From: PALSA-610 sp038213435
Lineage (GTDB): Bacteria > Actinomycetota > Acidimicrobiia > IMCC26256 > PALSA-610
Direction: 5' to 3'
DNA: 64,000 bases
Assembly (NCBI GenBank): GCA_038213435.1
Contig: JBBQTI010000003.1
Location: 62,001 to 126,000, forward strand
How positions within the stretch are numbered: position 1 is the first letter of the stretch; each line of letters begins with the position of its first letter. This document shows positions 42,335-50,939 of the stretch, piece by piece. Position numbers and translations under genes: made by a program. The notes under the pieces were generated by a model. That model was given only the letters and a program-made list of their open reading frames with translations. It had not been told where the DNA came from and made no database searches.

Positions 42335-43006
42335 ATGTCAAGCCCTCCTGGCATGACCACAACGTCCTACGCGATCCTCGGCCTCCTCGCGGTCAAGCCC
42401 TGGACCACCCACGAGCTGGTTCGGCAAGTGGACCGCAGCCTGCGCCGGATGTGGCCCCGCGCGCAGAGCAAGCTCTACGAGGAGCCCAAGAAGCTCGTCG
42501 CTCACGGATTCGCCCGAGCGACCGATGACTCGGTCGGCCGCCGGCGCCGCACCCGCTACACGATCACGGCCAAGGGCCGGCGAGCCCTCGCCGCATGGGT
42601 GCAGGCGCCGGGCAACGGGCCCGTCCTCGAGTTTGAGCAGCTGGTGAAGATCAGCTTCGCCGACAGCGGCACAAAGGCCGACATCCTCACCAACCTCGAG
42701 GCGACGCGTTCGTGGGTGCTGGCGGAGAACGAGGAGAACCTCGCAACCGCCCGCGCGTACCTCGAGGGCCGAAGTGCGTTCCCGCATCGGGCGGCCCTCA
42801 ATCAGCTGGCCGGAAGGTTCCTCACCGACTTCTACGTCACCGTCGCGTCGTGGCTGGAATGGGCGTCGCAAATCGTGCAGGAGTGGCCCGACGACGTGAA
42901 CGACGCCCCATTCGATGTTGCCGCCGCCGAGGAAGGCGTCCGGCTGGCGGCGAGCATCCCCGGCGCACTCCGCGCGAACGTCGGGACGCGTTCAGAGAGG
43001 CAATGA
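42335..43006 (+). CDS. PadR-family transcriptional regulator
   Basis: 223 residues. The PadR winged helix occupies about 1-95: TTSYAILGLLAVKPWTTHELVRQ, then RAQSKLYEEPKKLVAHGF (recognition region) and RRRTRYTITAKGRRALAAW (wing). The C-terminal part (about 100-200) is the helical dimerisation domain of the larger PadR class. Such repressors release DNA on binding aromatic acids, drugs or other ligands. ATG 42335 is preceded by AAAGGGAGAACC; that ribosome site lies within a palindrome, so autoregulation at DNA level is likely. The divergent methyltransferase/YciI genes are the obvious targets. Confidence 0.92.
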   Translation: MSSPPGMTTTSYAILGLLAVKPWTTHELVRQVDRSLRRMWPRAQSKLYEEPKKLVAHGFARATDDSVGRRRRTRYTITAKGRRALAAWVQAPGNGPVLEFEQLVKISFADSGTKADILTNLEATRSWVLAENEENLATARAYLEGRSAFPHRAALNQLAGRFLTDFYVTVASWLEWASQIVQEWPDDVNDAPFDVAAAEEGVRLAASIPGALRANVGTRSERQ

Positions 43007-43034
43007 CTACGTCCTTCGGTGGCACGTGACGTCG

Positions 43035-43428
43035 CTACAGCAGATCGGAGAGCGCGGATCCGTTGTTCGCGAAGTCGATCGGGTCGCCGCGCGAGTTGAG
43101 CGGTTCGAACGTCGCGAATCGCTCGTGATCGTCGCCGCGAAGCCATTGCTCACCCGCGCTGGTCCGTTCCCCGCCTGCGAGTAGTGGTCGGTCATGCGGA
43201 CAGGGAACGTTCCTGGAAATGCGGCCGTGGTCGAGACGCGGTAATTGTTGCTGTAGTCGAACACGTACACGTTGCCACCCTGATCAGTAGCTTCAGACGA
43301 GATGACGAAGCTCACTGAAGAGGTGTGACCGACGCCCCGTTCGCCGCGGCCGCGGTCCCGACCGTGGCCATACCGACCAACAACGTGCCGGCGCCAACAA
43401 GCGCGACGAACAGTCGGATCCTTCGCAT
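43035..43428 (-). pseudogene. frameshifted gene for a small secreted protein
   Basis: ATG 43428 follows GGAGGCACTG and starts a clean signal peptide (MRRIRLFVALVGAGTLLVGM, then ATVGTAAAANG), but this frame meets TGA at 43312-43314. The body continues one frame over (SSVSFVISSEATDQGGNVYV ... VRMTDHYSQAGNGPARVSNGF), and a second shift near 43125 leads to ERFATFEPLNSRGDPIDFAN and a TAG at 43035-43037. Restored, it would be an exported protein of about 130 residues; family not recognised. Two shifts in 400 bases suggest real decay, though sequencing error is possible. Confidence 0.6.
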
Positions 43429-43913
43429 CAGTGCCTCCGATCCGCGACGGTTCCCTCATCACCTCAGCGCCTGTCATGAATCAATTCTCATTCAGCTCGA
43501 CGACCCTGATCAACGGGGACTTTGCCCGTTCGCTCGGTTCGCCGACACGCGACAACGCCTCCCGGCCGGGCGGGGCGTCGGGAGGCGTCGTCGCTCAAAA
43601 GGAGCACTTCCCTGGGCACAGGAGAGTGCGTCCGAGTCGGAGTTCAGCCTCGGCGCCTCCGGCGCGTCAATGGATGATCCGTTGCTATCGGCTCAACGGA
43701 CGCATTCCTCGGGCGGACGTGTCGACGACGGTTGGGTTACGCCAACGGTGCGTCGGGATCGTGGCGTATTACGCGGGCGAGGCGCGCATCCAAGGTGCGC
43801 GCGGCTGAACCGGTGAGTAGAAAGGTCACACCATGACCTCGGAGTCGGCCATCGGATCGGTTCTGTGCCGGCGGCCCGAGACGCGATCTCGCTTCGGGGC
43901 GTAGGTACGAACC
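43429..43913. other. 485-bp stretch with no clear gene; one 23-codon leader-like ORF
   Basis: No convincing protein was recognised. Two things are visible. A 10-bp perfect stem (43555-43564 with 43579-43588, arms ACGCCTCCCG and CGGGAGGCGT) lies mid-stretch without a T-run. A 23-codon ORF (43833-43904), whose ATG follows GAAAGGTCACACC, ends 9 bases before the glycosyltransferase GTG, so it could be a coupled leader. The region should also contain the promoters of the secreted-protein pseudogene and the glycosyltransferase. Confidence 0.45.
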
Positions 43914-45206
43914 GTGGGGCGCTTCTTGTTCGTCGGCGGAGATGCCGGCGGCGACGTCCCCCCGGTGTTGGCCGTCGTCGCCGAGCTCGCGAGCCGGGGT
44001 CACGATGTCGACTACCTGCCGGTGCCCTGGATGCCCCGTCAGATCGGTGACGCCCGGCTGGCCGACTCGCTCCGGCAGCGAGCGCGGGCGGCTGGTGCTC
44101 GCCCGGTGTCGTACGACGCGTGGGAGCCAACGCCTCCGGGCGAGCACTCAACTCCGCCGCTCGCCGAGCTCGCCGCCTTCGACAACGTGTTGGCGTGGAG
44201 CTTCTACGCCGCGATGGCACCGTCGATCGCGCAGGCCGTCGAACATCTGCTCGCGATCGAGTCCTACGACGCCGTCGCGATCGACATGGGGGCCACGTTG
44301 GCCGCTGCCGCCTGCGAGGCCCACGGCGTGCCGTACGTGATTCTGGTGCACACCATCCCGATCAGTCGGTGGTGGCCGGGGCGGCCATGCCCCGGTACGG
44401 GGCGGCGCCTGACGGGCGACCGAGTGGAGGACGAGCGTCTGAGCAATGTCATGGATGGGCTGATCGATGCGACCTGGCTGGAAGGCTTCAATCGCGTGCG
44501 CAGCCAACTCGGGCTTCACGCGCTCGGCCGTGTCAGCGAGGTTGAAGACCGTGCTGCGGTCGTGCTCGTGATGACCGAAGCCGAGTTCGATCATGGCAGC
44601 CAAGGGGCGCCGGCGAACTACCGCTACGTCGGGTCGTGCGTCCCAGTCGACGAGTCCGACGACACCGCACTGCAGGTTCTCGACGGGCTGGACGATGACC
44701 GGCCGGTCGTCGTCATGAGCCCGACGACGACCTCGCTCGCGACCGGGCAGATCCCGTTCATCCGCGCCAGCATCGAGGCGCTCGCCTCCCTGCCCGTATC
44801 GGGCGTCATCACCGTCGGGCGCTCGCTCGACCCGTCCCGATTCGCCGGCGCCGACAACGTCACGATCGCGGGGCACGTCCCTCACGGAGCCCTCCTTCGT
44901 CGAGCGTCGGTGATGATCACGCACTGCGGGCATGGCACCGTCATGACCGCCCTGCGGTTCGGCGTACCACTCATCGGTCTGCCCGACTTCGCCGACCAAC
45001 GCGACATCGCGGCACGGATCGCTGATCACGGCGTCGGAATCGTGTTGGAGAAACCGGCATCGACGCGCGACATTCGGCGCGCCGTCGAAACCATCCTCAC
45101 GGACTCGACGTTTGCCGCCGCCGCGAGCCGGTTCGCGCTACTGCTCGCACAACACAACGGCCCACGACACGGCGCAGCCGAGCTCGAACGGGCGAGCGCT
45201 CGCTGA
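43914..45206 (+). CDS. GT1-family glycosyltransferase (MGT/YjiC-like)
   Basis: 430 residues with the GT-B fold. The N-terminal acceptor domain starts GRFLFVGGDAGGDVPPVLAV. The C-terminal donor domain has the family's nucleotide-sugar motif as ITHCGHGTVMTALRFGVPLI followed by PDFADQRDIAAR (Asp-Gln contact to the sugar). It probably transfers a sugar from UDP- or dTDP-sugar to a small hydrophobic acceptor, as in macrolide inactivation or natural-product tailoring. GTG 43914 is chosen as the first codon of the fold. It is not obviously linked to the surface-glycan cluster at 56-64 kb. The PadR/methyltransferase genes nearby make a detoxification role possible. Confidence 0.88.
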   Translation: MGRFLFVGGDAGGDVPPVLAVVAELASRGHDVDYLPVPWMPRQIGDARLADSLRQRARAAGARPVSYDAWEPTPPGEHSTPPLAELAAFDNVLAWSFYAAMAPSIAQAVEHLLAIESYDAVAIDMGATLAAAACEAHGVPYVILVHTIPISRWWPGRPCPGTGRRLTGDRVEDERLSNVMDGLIDATWLEGFNRVRSQLGLHALGRVSEVEDRAAVVLVMTEAEFDHGSQGAPANYRYVGSCVPVDESDDTALQVLDGLDDDRPVVVMSPTTTSLATGQIPFIRASIEALASLPVSGVITVGRSLDPSRFAGADNVTIAGHVPHGALLRRASVMITHCGHGTVMTALRFGVPLIGLPDFADQRDIAARIADHGVGIVLEKPASTRDIRRAVETILTDSTFAAAASRFALLLAQHNGPRHGAAELERASAR

Positions 45207-45297
45207 CGACTCGTACAGCGGTTCCTTCTCGAGGACGGCTCGTCAGCGGCTGGCGCGGGGCTTACGGTTGAGGGGTGCGGCCGGGGGTAGCGGGTCG

Positions 45298-48200
45298 GTG
45301 ACGACCGAGCACGTGGCGGTGTTGTTCACCGACATGGTGGGTTCGACGGCGTTGGCGTCGGGTCTGGCACCCGACGCCGCGGACGAGTTGCGGCGCGGTC
45401 ACTTCTCGATCTTGCGCCAGGCGGTCGCCGAGACGGGCGGCACCGAGGTCAAGAACCTCGGTGACGGGGTCATGGTGGTCTTCACCTCGACGTCGGCAGC
45501 GTTGTCGTGCGCGGTCGGAATGCAACAGGGCATCGAACGCGACAACCGTAGCCGTGAATACGCAGTCGGTTTACGGGTCGGGTTGAGCGTGGGTGAAGTC
45601 AGCCACGAGGACGACGACTACTTCGGCGACCCGGTGATCGAGGCCGCTCGACTGTGCGCGTCGTGCGAGGGCGGGCAGATCTTGGCGGCGGATGTGGTGC
45701 GGTTGATGGCCGGTCGGCGCACCCGACACGAGTGCCGCCCGGTGGGGCCGTTGGTGTTGAAGGGACTGCCCGATCCGGTGGAGACCGTCGAGGTGCGCTG
45801 GGAACCACTCAGTGGGACGGCCACGAACGCGGTGCCGTTGCCCGGCCGACTGACCTTGCGTCCCCCGGCGGGTGTGGTCGGCCGCGAAGCCGGGATGGCA
45901 ACGATCGCGTACGCGTTCAAGCGCGTCGCCGGTGGCGAAGGACGCGAGATCCTGCTCATCTCGGGTGAGGCCGGTCTGGGCAAGACCACCCTCGCCGCCG
46001 AAGCGGCCCGGGCTGCGTTCGACGCCGGGGCGTGTGTGTTGTTCGGTCATTGCGAAGAGGAACTCGCCACTCCGTACCAACTCTTCGCCGAAGCGCTTGG
46101 CCACTACGTCACTCACGCGACCGAAGACCAGCTCGTCGCGCATGTGAATGCCCACGGGTCTGAGCTGGTCGGGTTGGTGCCGGCATTGGCGAGCAGGATG
46201 CCGGGTCTTGCGCCGTCGAAAGCGACCGATGCTGACACGGAGCGTTACCTGCTGTTCGCGGCGGTGGTGGGTTTGTTGGCGATGGTGTCGCAACACCAAC
46301 CGGTCCTGCTCGTATTGGACGACTTGCAGTGGGCCGACAAGGCGAGCTTGCAGCTGTTGCGTCACTTGATCGCTGCCGATGTACCGATGCGCGTCCTCGT
46401 ATTGGGGACCTACCGCGACAACGAGCTCTCACACGCGCATCCGCTGCTCGAAACCTTGGCTGCGCTGCATCGACAGCACCGCGTCGCGCGCATCGACCTG
46501 ACCGGGCTCGACGACACGGGTGTGATCGCGCTGATGGAAGCCGGCGCCGGTCACACACTCAGTGACGCGGCTGTGGGCCTCGCCCGTGCCGTGTATCGCG
46601 AGACCGACGGCAACCCGTTCTTTGTGAGCGAGGTGCTGCGTCACCTCTCGGAAACGGGGGCGATCTACCAGGACGCGAACGGCCGGTGGGTCGCAGAAGA
46701 CTTCCTCGAACAGATGGCCCTCCCCGACAGCGTGCGCGAGGTCATCGGCGCCCGAGTTGGGCGACTGGGACAAAACGCCGAGCGAGTGCTCTCCATCGCG
46801 GCGGTCATCGGTAGGGACTTCGACCTCGATCTCTTGGCCCGCGCGACCAACACCTCACAAGACGACATCCTCGACATCCTCGAAGCCTCGGCGGCAGTGG
46901 CCCTGGTGCGCGAGATGGCCGATGCACAAGGGCGCTACAACTTCGCGCACGCGCTCATCCAACACACCTTGTATGAAGACCTTGGTCCCAACCGTCGGGC
47001 AAGGGCACATCGAGTCGTGGCCGAGGCGTTGGAGGACCTGTGCGGCGACCGGCCTGGGTCCCGAGTGGGCGAACTGGCCCGCCACTGGTTCAGTGCCACC
47101 CAACCGATCGACTTCGCCAAGGCGATCAACTACTCCCGCCAGGCCGCCGACGCCGCGCTCGCCGCGCTCGCCCCCGCCGACGCCCTCCGCTACTACGCCC
47201 AGGCCCTCGACCTCTCCGTCCGGACCGACAACGCCGACCCGATCGTCGGACTCGATCTGGCCATCGGCCTCGGCACAGCCCAACGCCAAACCGGGGACCC
47301 CGCCTTTCGCGGCACCCTCCTCGACGCCGCTCGCCGGGCCGCCGGCCTCGGCGACACGGACCGGCTCGTCGCCGCCGCACTCGCCAACAACCGTGGTTAC
47401 TTCAGCAACGCCGGCGCCACAGACACCGACAAGGTCGAGATCCTGGAGATGGCCCTTTCACGCCTCCCCGACGGCCACCCCGACCGGGCACTCGTGCTCG
47501 CCACCCTCTGTTCGGAACTCACCTGGGGCAGCCCCTTAGACCGCCGCCGCAGCCTGGCCGACGAGGCCCTTGCCATCGCAGAATCCTGCGGTGACGACGC
47601 CACCATCGTTCGGGTCATCCACCATGTGCACGACGCACTCCGCGTGCCGGCACTGCTGGAACAGTCGCTGACCCTCTCGACCGAAGCGCTGGCTCGCGCC
47701 CAGCGTGTCGGCGATCCGGTCCTGCTGTTCCTCACGGCCCTCCACCGCGTCACGAACGCCGCCCGCGCCGGCAACATCGACGAGGCAGACCGCTGCCTCG
47801 AGATCGCCGGGTCCGTCGCCGCACACGTCGACCAGCCGACCCTGAAATGGAATGACAGACTCCTGCGCGCGTCGCGAGCGCTGATCGACGGGGACACGGA
47901 CCAGGCGGACCAGCTGGCGACCGAGGCGTTCCAGTTCGGCGCCGACAGCGAGCCCGACGCCGTCGGCGTCCTCGGAATGCAGCGCATAGCCGTGAGCTTT
48001 CAGCGCGGAACCATGGGTGATCTCGTCTCACTCATCGAGCAGAACGCGGCCGAGAATCCCGGGATCCCCGCCTTCACTGCGGCGCTCGCCGTGGCCCACG
48101 CAGAGGCAGACCGCACCGAAGACGCGCGTCATCTGCTGTCCGCGTTCTCGGCAGCGGACTTCGATCTGCCCCTCGACCTGCTCTGGCTCAATGGAACTGT

Positions 48201-48597
48201 GTTCTACGCCGAGGCTGCCATCCAATGCCGAGACCCCAACTACGCCGCGCCGCTCTTCGAGCGGCTCGTCCCGTGGGCGGATCAGTTGTCGTTTGACGAC
48301 GTCATGACTGAAGGCCCAGTCAGCCACTACCTTGGTGGCCTCGCCACCGTCCTCGGCCGTTACGACGAAGCAGACGTTTACTTCACGCAAGCCGCCGCGT
48401 TCAACGACCGAGCACACGCCAAGTTCTTCGCGGCCCGCACGAACCTCTCGTGGGCGAAGATGCTTGCCGAGCGCGGTGCTCCAGGCGACACCGAAACGGC
48501 TCGGGAACTTCTTACCAAAGCGCACACCGCCGCCGCGACCCACGGCTACGCAAACGTCGCACGCCGTGCGGCGAACGCACTGCAATCCCTCGACTGA
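45298..48597 (+). CDS. class III nucleotide-cyclase-like + AAA/STAND ATPase regulator (giant)
   Basis: 1099 residues. Residues 1-175 form a class III cyclase domain: metal Asp12 (FTDMVGST) and Asp56 (NLGDGVMV), purine-site Lys52 and Asp107, and Arg118. The catalytic Asn is replaced by Ile114 (DPVIEAARL), so activity is doubtful. An ATPase follows, with Walker A GEAGLGKTTL (223-232) and Walker B LLVLDDLQWADK, then a STAND-type helical region with GNPFFVSEVLRHL. TPR-like helical repeats make up the rest. Such proteins are signal-sensing regulators, and no DNA-binding HTH is seen. GTG 45298 is chosen since the cyclase fold starts there; it lies 91 bases after the glycosyltransferase stop. Confidence 0.88.
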   Translation: MTTEHVAVLFTDMVGSTALASGLAPDAADELRRGHFSILRQAVAETGGTEVKNLGDGVMVVFTSTSAALSCAVGMQQGIERDNRSREYAVGLRVGLSVGEVSHEDDDYFGDPVIEAARLCASCEGGQILAADVVRLMAGRRTRHECRPVGPLVLKGLPDPVETVEVRWEPLSGTATNAVPLPGRLTLRPPAGVVGREAGMATIAYAFKRVAGGEGREILLISGEAGLGKTTLAAEAARAAFDAGACVLFGHCEEELATPYQLFAEALGHYVTHATEDQLVAHVNAHGSELVGLVPALASRMPGLAPSKATDADTERYLLFAAVVGLLAMVSQHQPVLLVLDDLQWADKASLQLLRHLIAADVPMRVLVLGTYRDNELSHAHPLLETLAALHRQHRVARIDLTGLDDTGVIALMEAGAGHTLSDAAVGLARAVYRETDGNPFFVSEVLRHLSETGAIYQDANGRWVAEDFLEQMALPDSVREVIGARVGRLGQNAERVLSIAAVIGRDFDLDLLARATNTSQDDILDILEASAAVALVREMADAQGRYNFAHALIQHTLYEDLGPNRRARAHRVVAEALEDLCGDRPGSRVGELARHWFSATQPIDFAKAINYSRQAADAALAALAPADALRYYAQALDLSVRTDNADPIVGLDLAIGLGTAQRQTGDPAFRGTLLDAARRAAGLGDTDRLVAAALANNRGYFSNAGATDTDKVEILEMALSRLPDGHPDRALVLATLCSELTWGSPLDRRRSLADEALAIAESCGDDATIVRVIHHVHDALRVPALLEQSLTLSTEALARAQRVGDPVLLFLTALHRVTNAARAGNIDEADRCLEIAGSVAAHVDQPTLKWNDRLLRASRALIDGDTDQADQLATEAFQFGADSEPDAVGVLGMQRIAVSFQRGTMGDLVSLIEQNAAENPGIPAFTAALAVAHAEADRTEDARHLLSAFSAADFDLPLDLLWLNGTVFYAEAAIQCRDPNYAAPLFERLVPWADQLSFDDVMTEGPVSHYLGGLATVLGRYDEADVYFTQAAAFNDRAHAKFFAARTNLSWAKMLAERGAPGDTETARELLTKAHTAAATHGYANVARRAANALQSLD

Positions 48598-48622
48598 ACC
48601 GGCTGTCCGTTACCCTTCGCGG

Positions 48623-49432
48623 ATGCGATTCGGTCGGTTTCTCGAAACTTCGCAGCGCGCCGTGGCGCGGCTCGGGCTCGGCGTGGCGGGGTTGGTGGCC
48701 CTGTTGGCTGGTGCCGTCGCGCTCGTCGGTTCGGGCACTGTCTTCGCAATCGCGACCGAAGACGTCACCCAGCACAACGGTCTCGCGCTGCACGACGCCG
48801 CGGACCTCCGTTCGTTCACCGATCATCGACCGGCGCTGCTCGTGCACGTGGCGAGGGCGGCCACCGACGCCGGCGCGGTTCCCGTCGTCGCGGTGCTGGG
48901 CCTGCTTGCGACGGTGTTGTTGTGGCGACGCGGATTGCGGCTCGTGTTGGCGTTGGCACCCGTCGGTTCACTCGCGGTCGCCGCAGTCGCAGTCTCGGCC
49001 ACGAAGACCGTCGTCGGTCGAGCTCGGCCCCCGGTGGCGCTGCACCTCGTCTCCGAAGGTGACGCCTCCTTCCCGTCGGGACACGCCGCCGACAGCGCGG
49101 CGGTACTGCTCACTATCGCGTTCGTGGTCGCGGTGTTCGTGTTGCGACGACCGATCGCGCGGGCGCTCGTGGTGCTCGTCGCAGCTGCGATGACAGCATC
49201 GATCGGCGTGAGCCGACTCGTGCTCGGGGTGCACTGGCCGAGCGACGTACTCGCCGGTTGGGCGCTCGGCGTCACCGTGGCGTTAGCGGTCACGATCACG
49301 GCCGCAGTCGTCGCCCGTATCGCACGCCCGTCGGCGGACGCGCCGGACGGCCGCGTTCGCCGGCTGGTGTGGCGGTCCCGCGAGTGGCTGGCGCTCGAGC
49401 GGCGGCCGCATAGTGACCTACGCGCCGCGTAG
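48623..49432 (+). CDS. PAP2-family membrane phosphatase
   Basis: 269 residues with about six helices. The three PAP2 active-site boxes are present: KTVVGRARPP, SFPSGHAADS (catalytic His) and SRLVLGVHWPSDVLAGW (nucleophile His and Asp). It dephosphorylates lipid phosphates or undecaprenyl/phosphatidyl substrates at the outer face. A cytoplasmic Arg-rich tail of about 35 residues follows the last helix. ATG 48623 lies 25 bases after the regulator gene's stop. No direct functional link to neighbours is seen. Confidence 0.9.
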   Translation: MRFGRFLETSQRAVARLGLGVAGLVALLAGAVALVGSGTVFAIATEDVTQHNGLALHDAADLRSFTDHRPALLVHVARAATDAGAVPVVAVLGLLATVLLWRRGLRLVLALAPVGSLAVAAVAVSATKTVVGRARPPVALHLVSEGDASFPSGHAADSAAVLLTIAFVVAVFVLRRPIARALVVLVAAAMTASIGVSRLVLGVHWPSDVLAGWALGVTVALAVTITAAVVARIARPSADAPDGRVRRLVWRSREWLALERRPHSDLRAA

Positions 49433-49459
49433 CGCAAACCGTAAGGCACACTGTCGGCG

Positions 49460-49975
49460 ATGTCACCGACGATCCGAGCACCGCGTTTGAAGGAGCTCGA
49501 ACGGTTGCGCGAGATCGAACGCGCGGCGGGAGCGCTCTTCGCCGAGATCGGTTTCGCAGAGGTCGCGGGCGACGAGCCGGCGAGCGTCGAGGAGCTGGCC
49601 GAGTACGTGTTCGACGGACGGGCTTGGGTCGTCGCCGAGCACGACGCGCCCGTCGGCTACGCGGTCGTCGATATCGTCGACGGGCTCGCGCACCTCGAAC
49701 AGCTCAGTGTCCTACCGACCCACGGACGAAAGGGCCTCGGCTCCGCGCTTCTCGCGCATATCTGCAGCTGGGCCGCCCAACGTCGGTTCGAAGCCGTGAC
49801 CCTCACCACGTTCAGCGCCGTCCCTTGGAACGCGCCCTACTACGAGAAGAACGGCTTCCGCGTGATCGACGACGCCGAGATCGGCCCCGAATTGCGCGAC
49901 CTTCGCGCGCACGAAGCCGAACACGGGCTCGACCCGAGCCAGCGCGTCTGCATGCGCCGCGACGTCGAAGTCTGA
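49460..49975 (+). CDS. GNAT-family N-acetyltransferase
   Basis: 171 residues. The acetyl-CoA-binding motif A is LSVLPTHGRKGLGSALLAHI (Q/RxxGxG/A as RKGLGS), preceded by VGYAVVDIVDGLAHLEQ and followed by WNAPYYEKNGFRVI, a typical GNAT closing strand. An N-terminal IREIERAAGALF-type helix is present. Substrate unknown; RimI-like or small-amine acetylation are options. It precedes a strong hairpin (50002-50052) and then the convergent glnB. Confidence 0.88.
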   Translation: MSPTIRAPRLKELERLREIERAAGALFAEIGFAEVAGDEPASVEELAEYVFDGRAWVVAEHDAPVGYAVVDIVDGLAHLEQLSVLPTHGRKGLGSALLAHICSWAAQRRFEAVTLTTFSAVPWNAPYYEKNGFRVIDDAEIGPELRDLRAHEAEHGLDPSQRVCMRRDVEV

Positions 49976-50001
49976 AAGCGAACGGCCTGAAACGAACGGC
50001 T

Positions 50002-50052
50002 CGCGCGACGGCGCTCACGCTTCCGCGTCGAAGCGTGAGCGCCGTGCGCGCG
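50002..50052. terminator. bidirectional hairpin between GNAT and glnB genes
   Basis: A perfect 14-bp stem, GGCGCTCACGCTTC (50010-50023) with GAAGCGTGAGCGCC (50030-50043), has a 6-base loop; two further pairs (50008-9 with 50044-45) and, with one bulged base (50046), six more pairs extend it to about 22 bp. It lies between two convergent genes and so can stop both transcripts. There is no T-run, which is common for actinobacterial terminators. Confidence 0.78.
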
Positions 50053-50064
50053 GTCAAGCGGGGA

Positions 50065-50403
50065 TCAGAGCGCGTCCTCTCCCGTCTCCCCGGTACGGAT
50101 ACGGACGGTTCGAGCGACTTCGGTGACCCAGATCTTCCCGTCACCGATCTTTCCGGTACGGGCCGCGTCGGCGATGACGTCGGTGATCTTTTCCGCCTGG
50201 CCGGCGTCGCACAGCACGTCGACCCTTACTTTCGGCAGGAAGTCGACGTTGTATTCCGAGCCTCGGTAGACCTCAGTGTGCCCGCGCTGGCGACCGAAGC
50301 CCTGCACGTCGGCAATTGTCATACCGGTGACGCCCGCGTCCTTCAGTGCCTCCGTCACTGCTTCGACGCGGTGCGCTTTGATGATGGCGGTGACGAGATG
50401 CAT
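50065..50403 (-). CDS. glnB: PII nitrogen-regulatory protein
   Basis: 112 residues, the length and order of PII. It opens MHLVTAIIKAHRVEAVTEAL. The T-loop contains GFGRQRGHTEVYRGSEYN, with Tyr51 available for modification by GlnD-type enzymes, and GTGKIGDGKIWV-like text near the end (ARTGKIGDGKIWV) matches the C-loop and signature 2. PII senses ATP/ADP and 2-oxoglutarate and controls Amt ammonium channels or glutamine synthetase regulators. No amtB is adjacent. The ATG is preceded by AGGAGG, which overlaps the stop of a small upstream ORF. Confidence 0.94.
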   Translation of the reverse strand: MHLVTAIIKAHRVEAVTEALKDAGVTGMTIADVQGFGRQRGHTEVYRGSEYNVDFLPKVRVDVLCDAGQAEKITDVIADAARTGKIGDGKIWVTEVARTVRIRTGETGEDAL

Positions 50404-50415
50404 GTGATCGCCCTC

Positions 50416-50568
50416 CTATTCGCCGACGCTGATCGACGGAGCACCCGAACCGGTCGGAATCGAAATTCCGGGCGACTTCCCGCTCGGGATCGGCGAGTAT
50501 CCCATGTAGGCGCAGAACGCCTTTTGACGCTCCGGATCTTTGATATGCATCCGCAAGGTAGTGATCAT
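50416..50568 (-). CDS. 50-residue putative small protein coupled to glnB
   Basis: ATG 50568 starts MITTLRMHIKDPERQKAFCA, followed by YMGYSPIPSGKSPGISIP and a Gly/Ser-rich end. Its TAG forms part of the AGGAGG ribosome site of glnB 12 bases ahead, a typical coupling. An open frame continues upstream (DWQQEALTFAY) without a start, so the true protein may be longer or a fragment. Third-position GC is a little lower than in neighbours. Function unknown; the position suggests a nitrogen-related peptide. ATG 50550 (MHIKDP) is another start. Confidence 0.45.
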   Translation of the reverse strand: MITTLRMHIKDPERQKAFCAYMGYSPIPSGKSPGISIPTGSGAPSISVGE

Positions 50569-50709
50569 GTAGGCGAACGTAAGGGCCTCTTGTTGCCAAT
50601 CCGTACACTCTGCATGACGCGTCCTGGTCGCGCGTATGTCGGCTGTGCTACATGAACCTGACGTGATCCTGACAGGCGTCCGGGCGTCGGTCAGCGCGCA
50701 ACGCGGGCC

Positions 50710-50913
50710 TCATTCGTCATAGTGACGAATCTCGATGAGACGTTCGTTCGGATCGAAGAAGTAGAGCGACGCGGCCGACCCTCGCGCGCCGTTGACGCGG
50801 ATGACCGTGAAAGGGTCCGACGTTCCTTCGCAGCCGAGCCCGAGGACGTCGGTGAAGAACCCCACCGATGCGTCGACGTCGTTGACGGCAAGGATGAGGT
50901 GGTCGAGCTCCAT
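50710..50913 (-). pseudogene. VOC-family protein gene with internal deletion
   Basis: 67 residues. Both ends look like a normal VOC protein: MELDHLILAVNDVDASVGFF at the start and SLYFFDPNERLIEIRHYDE at the end. The normal middle, about 50 residues with the second strand pair and a metal His, is missing between VIRVN and ARGSAAS. The reading frame is intact across the join, so the deletion was a multiple of three. It may be an inactive remnant or a half-size fold; compare the complete VOC gene at 34038. Confidence 0.6.
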
Positions 50914-50939
50914 CGTGCATCAACCGAGAGCGTGACGGC

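Noticed and set aside
43555..43588. 10-bp stem-loop in the gap before the glycosyltransferase
   Set aside because: No T-run and no gene end nearby; such GC palindromes arise by chance in this composition, so it is mentioned but not called a terminator.
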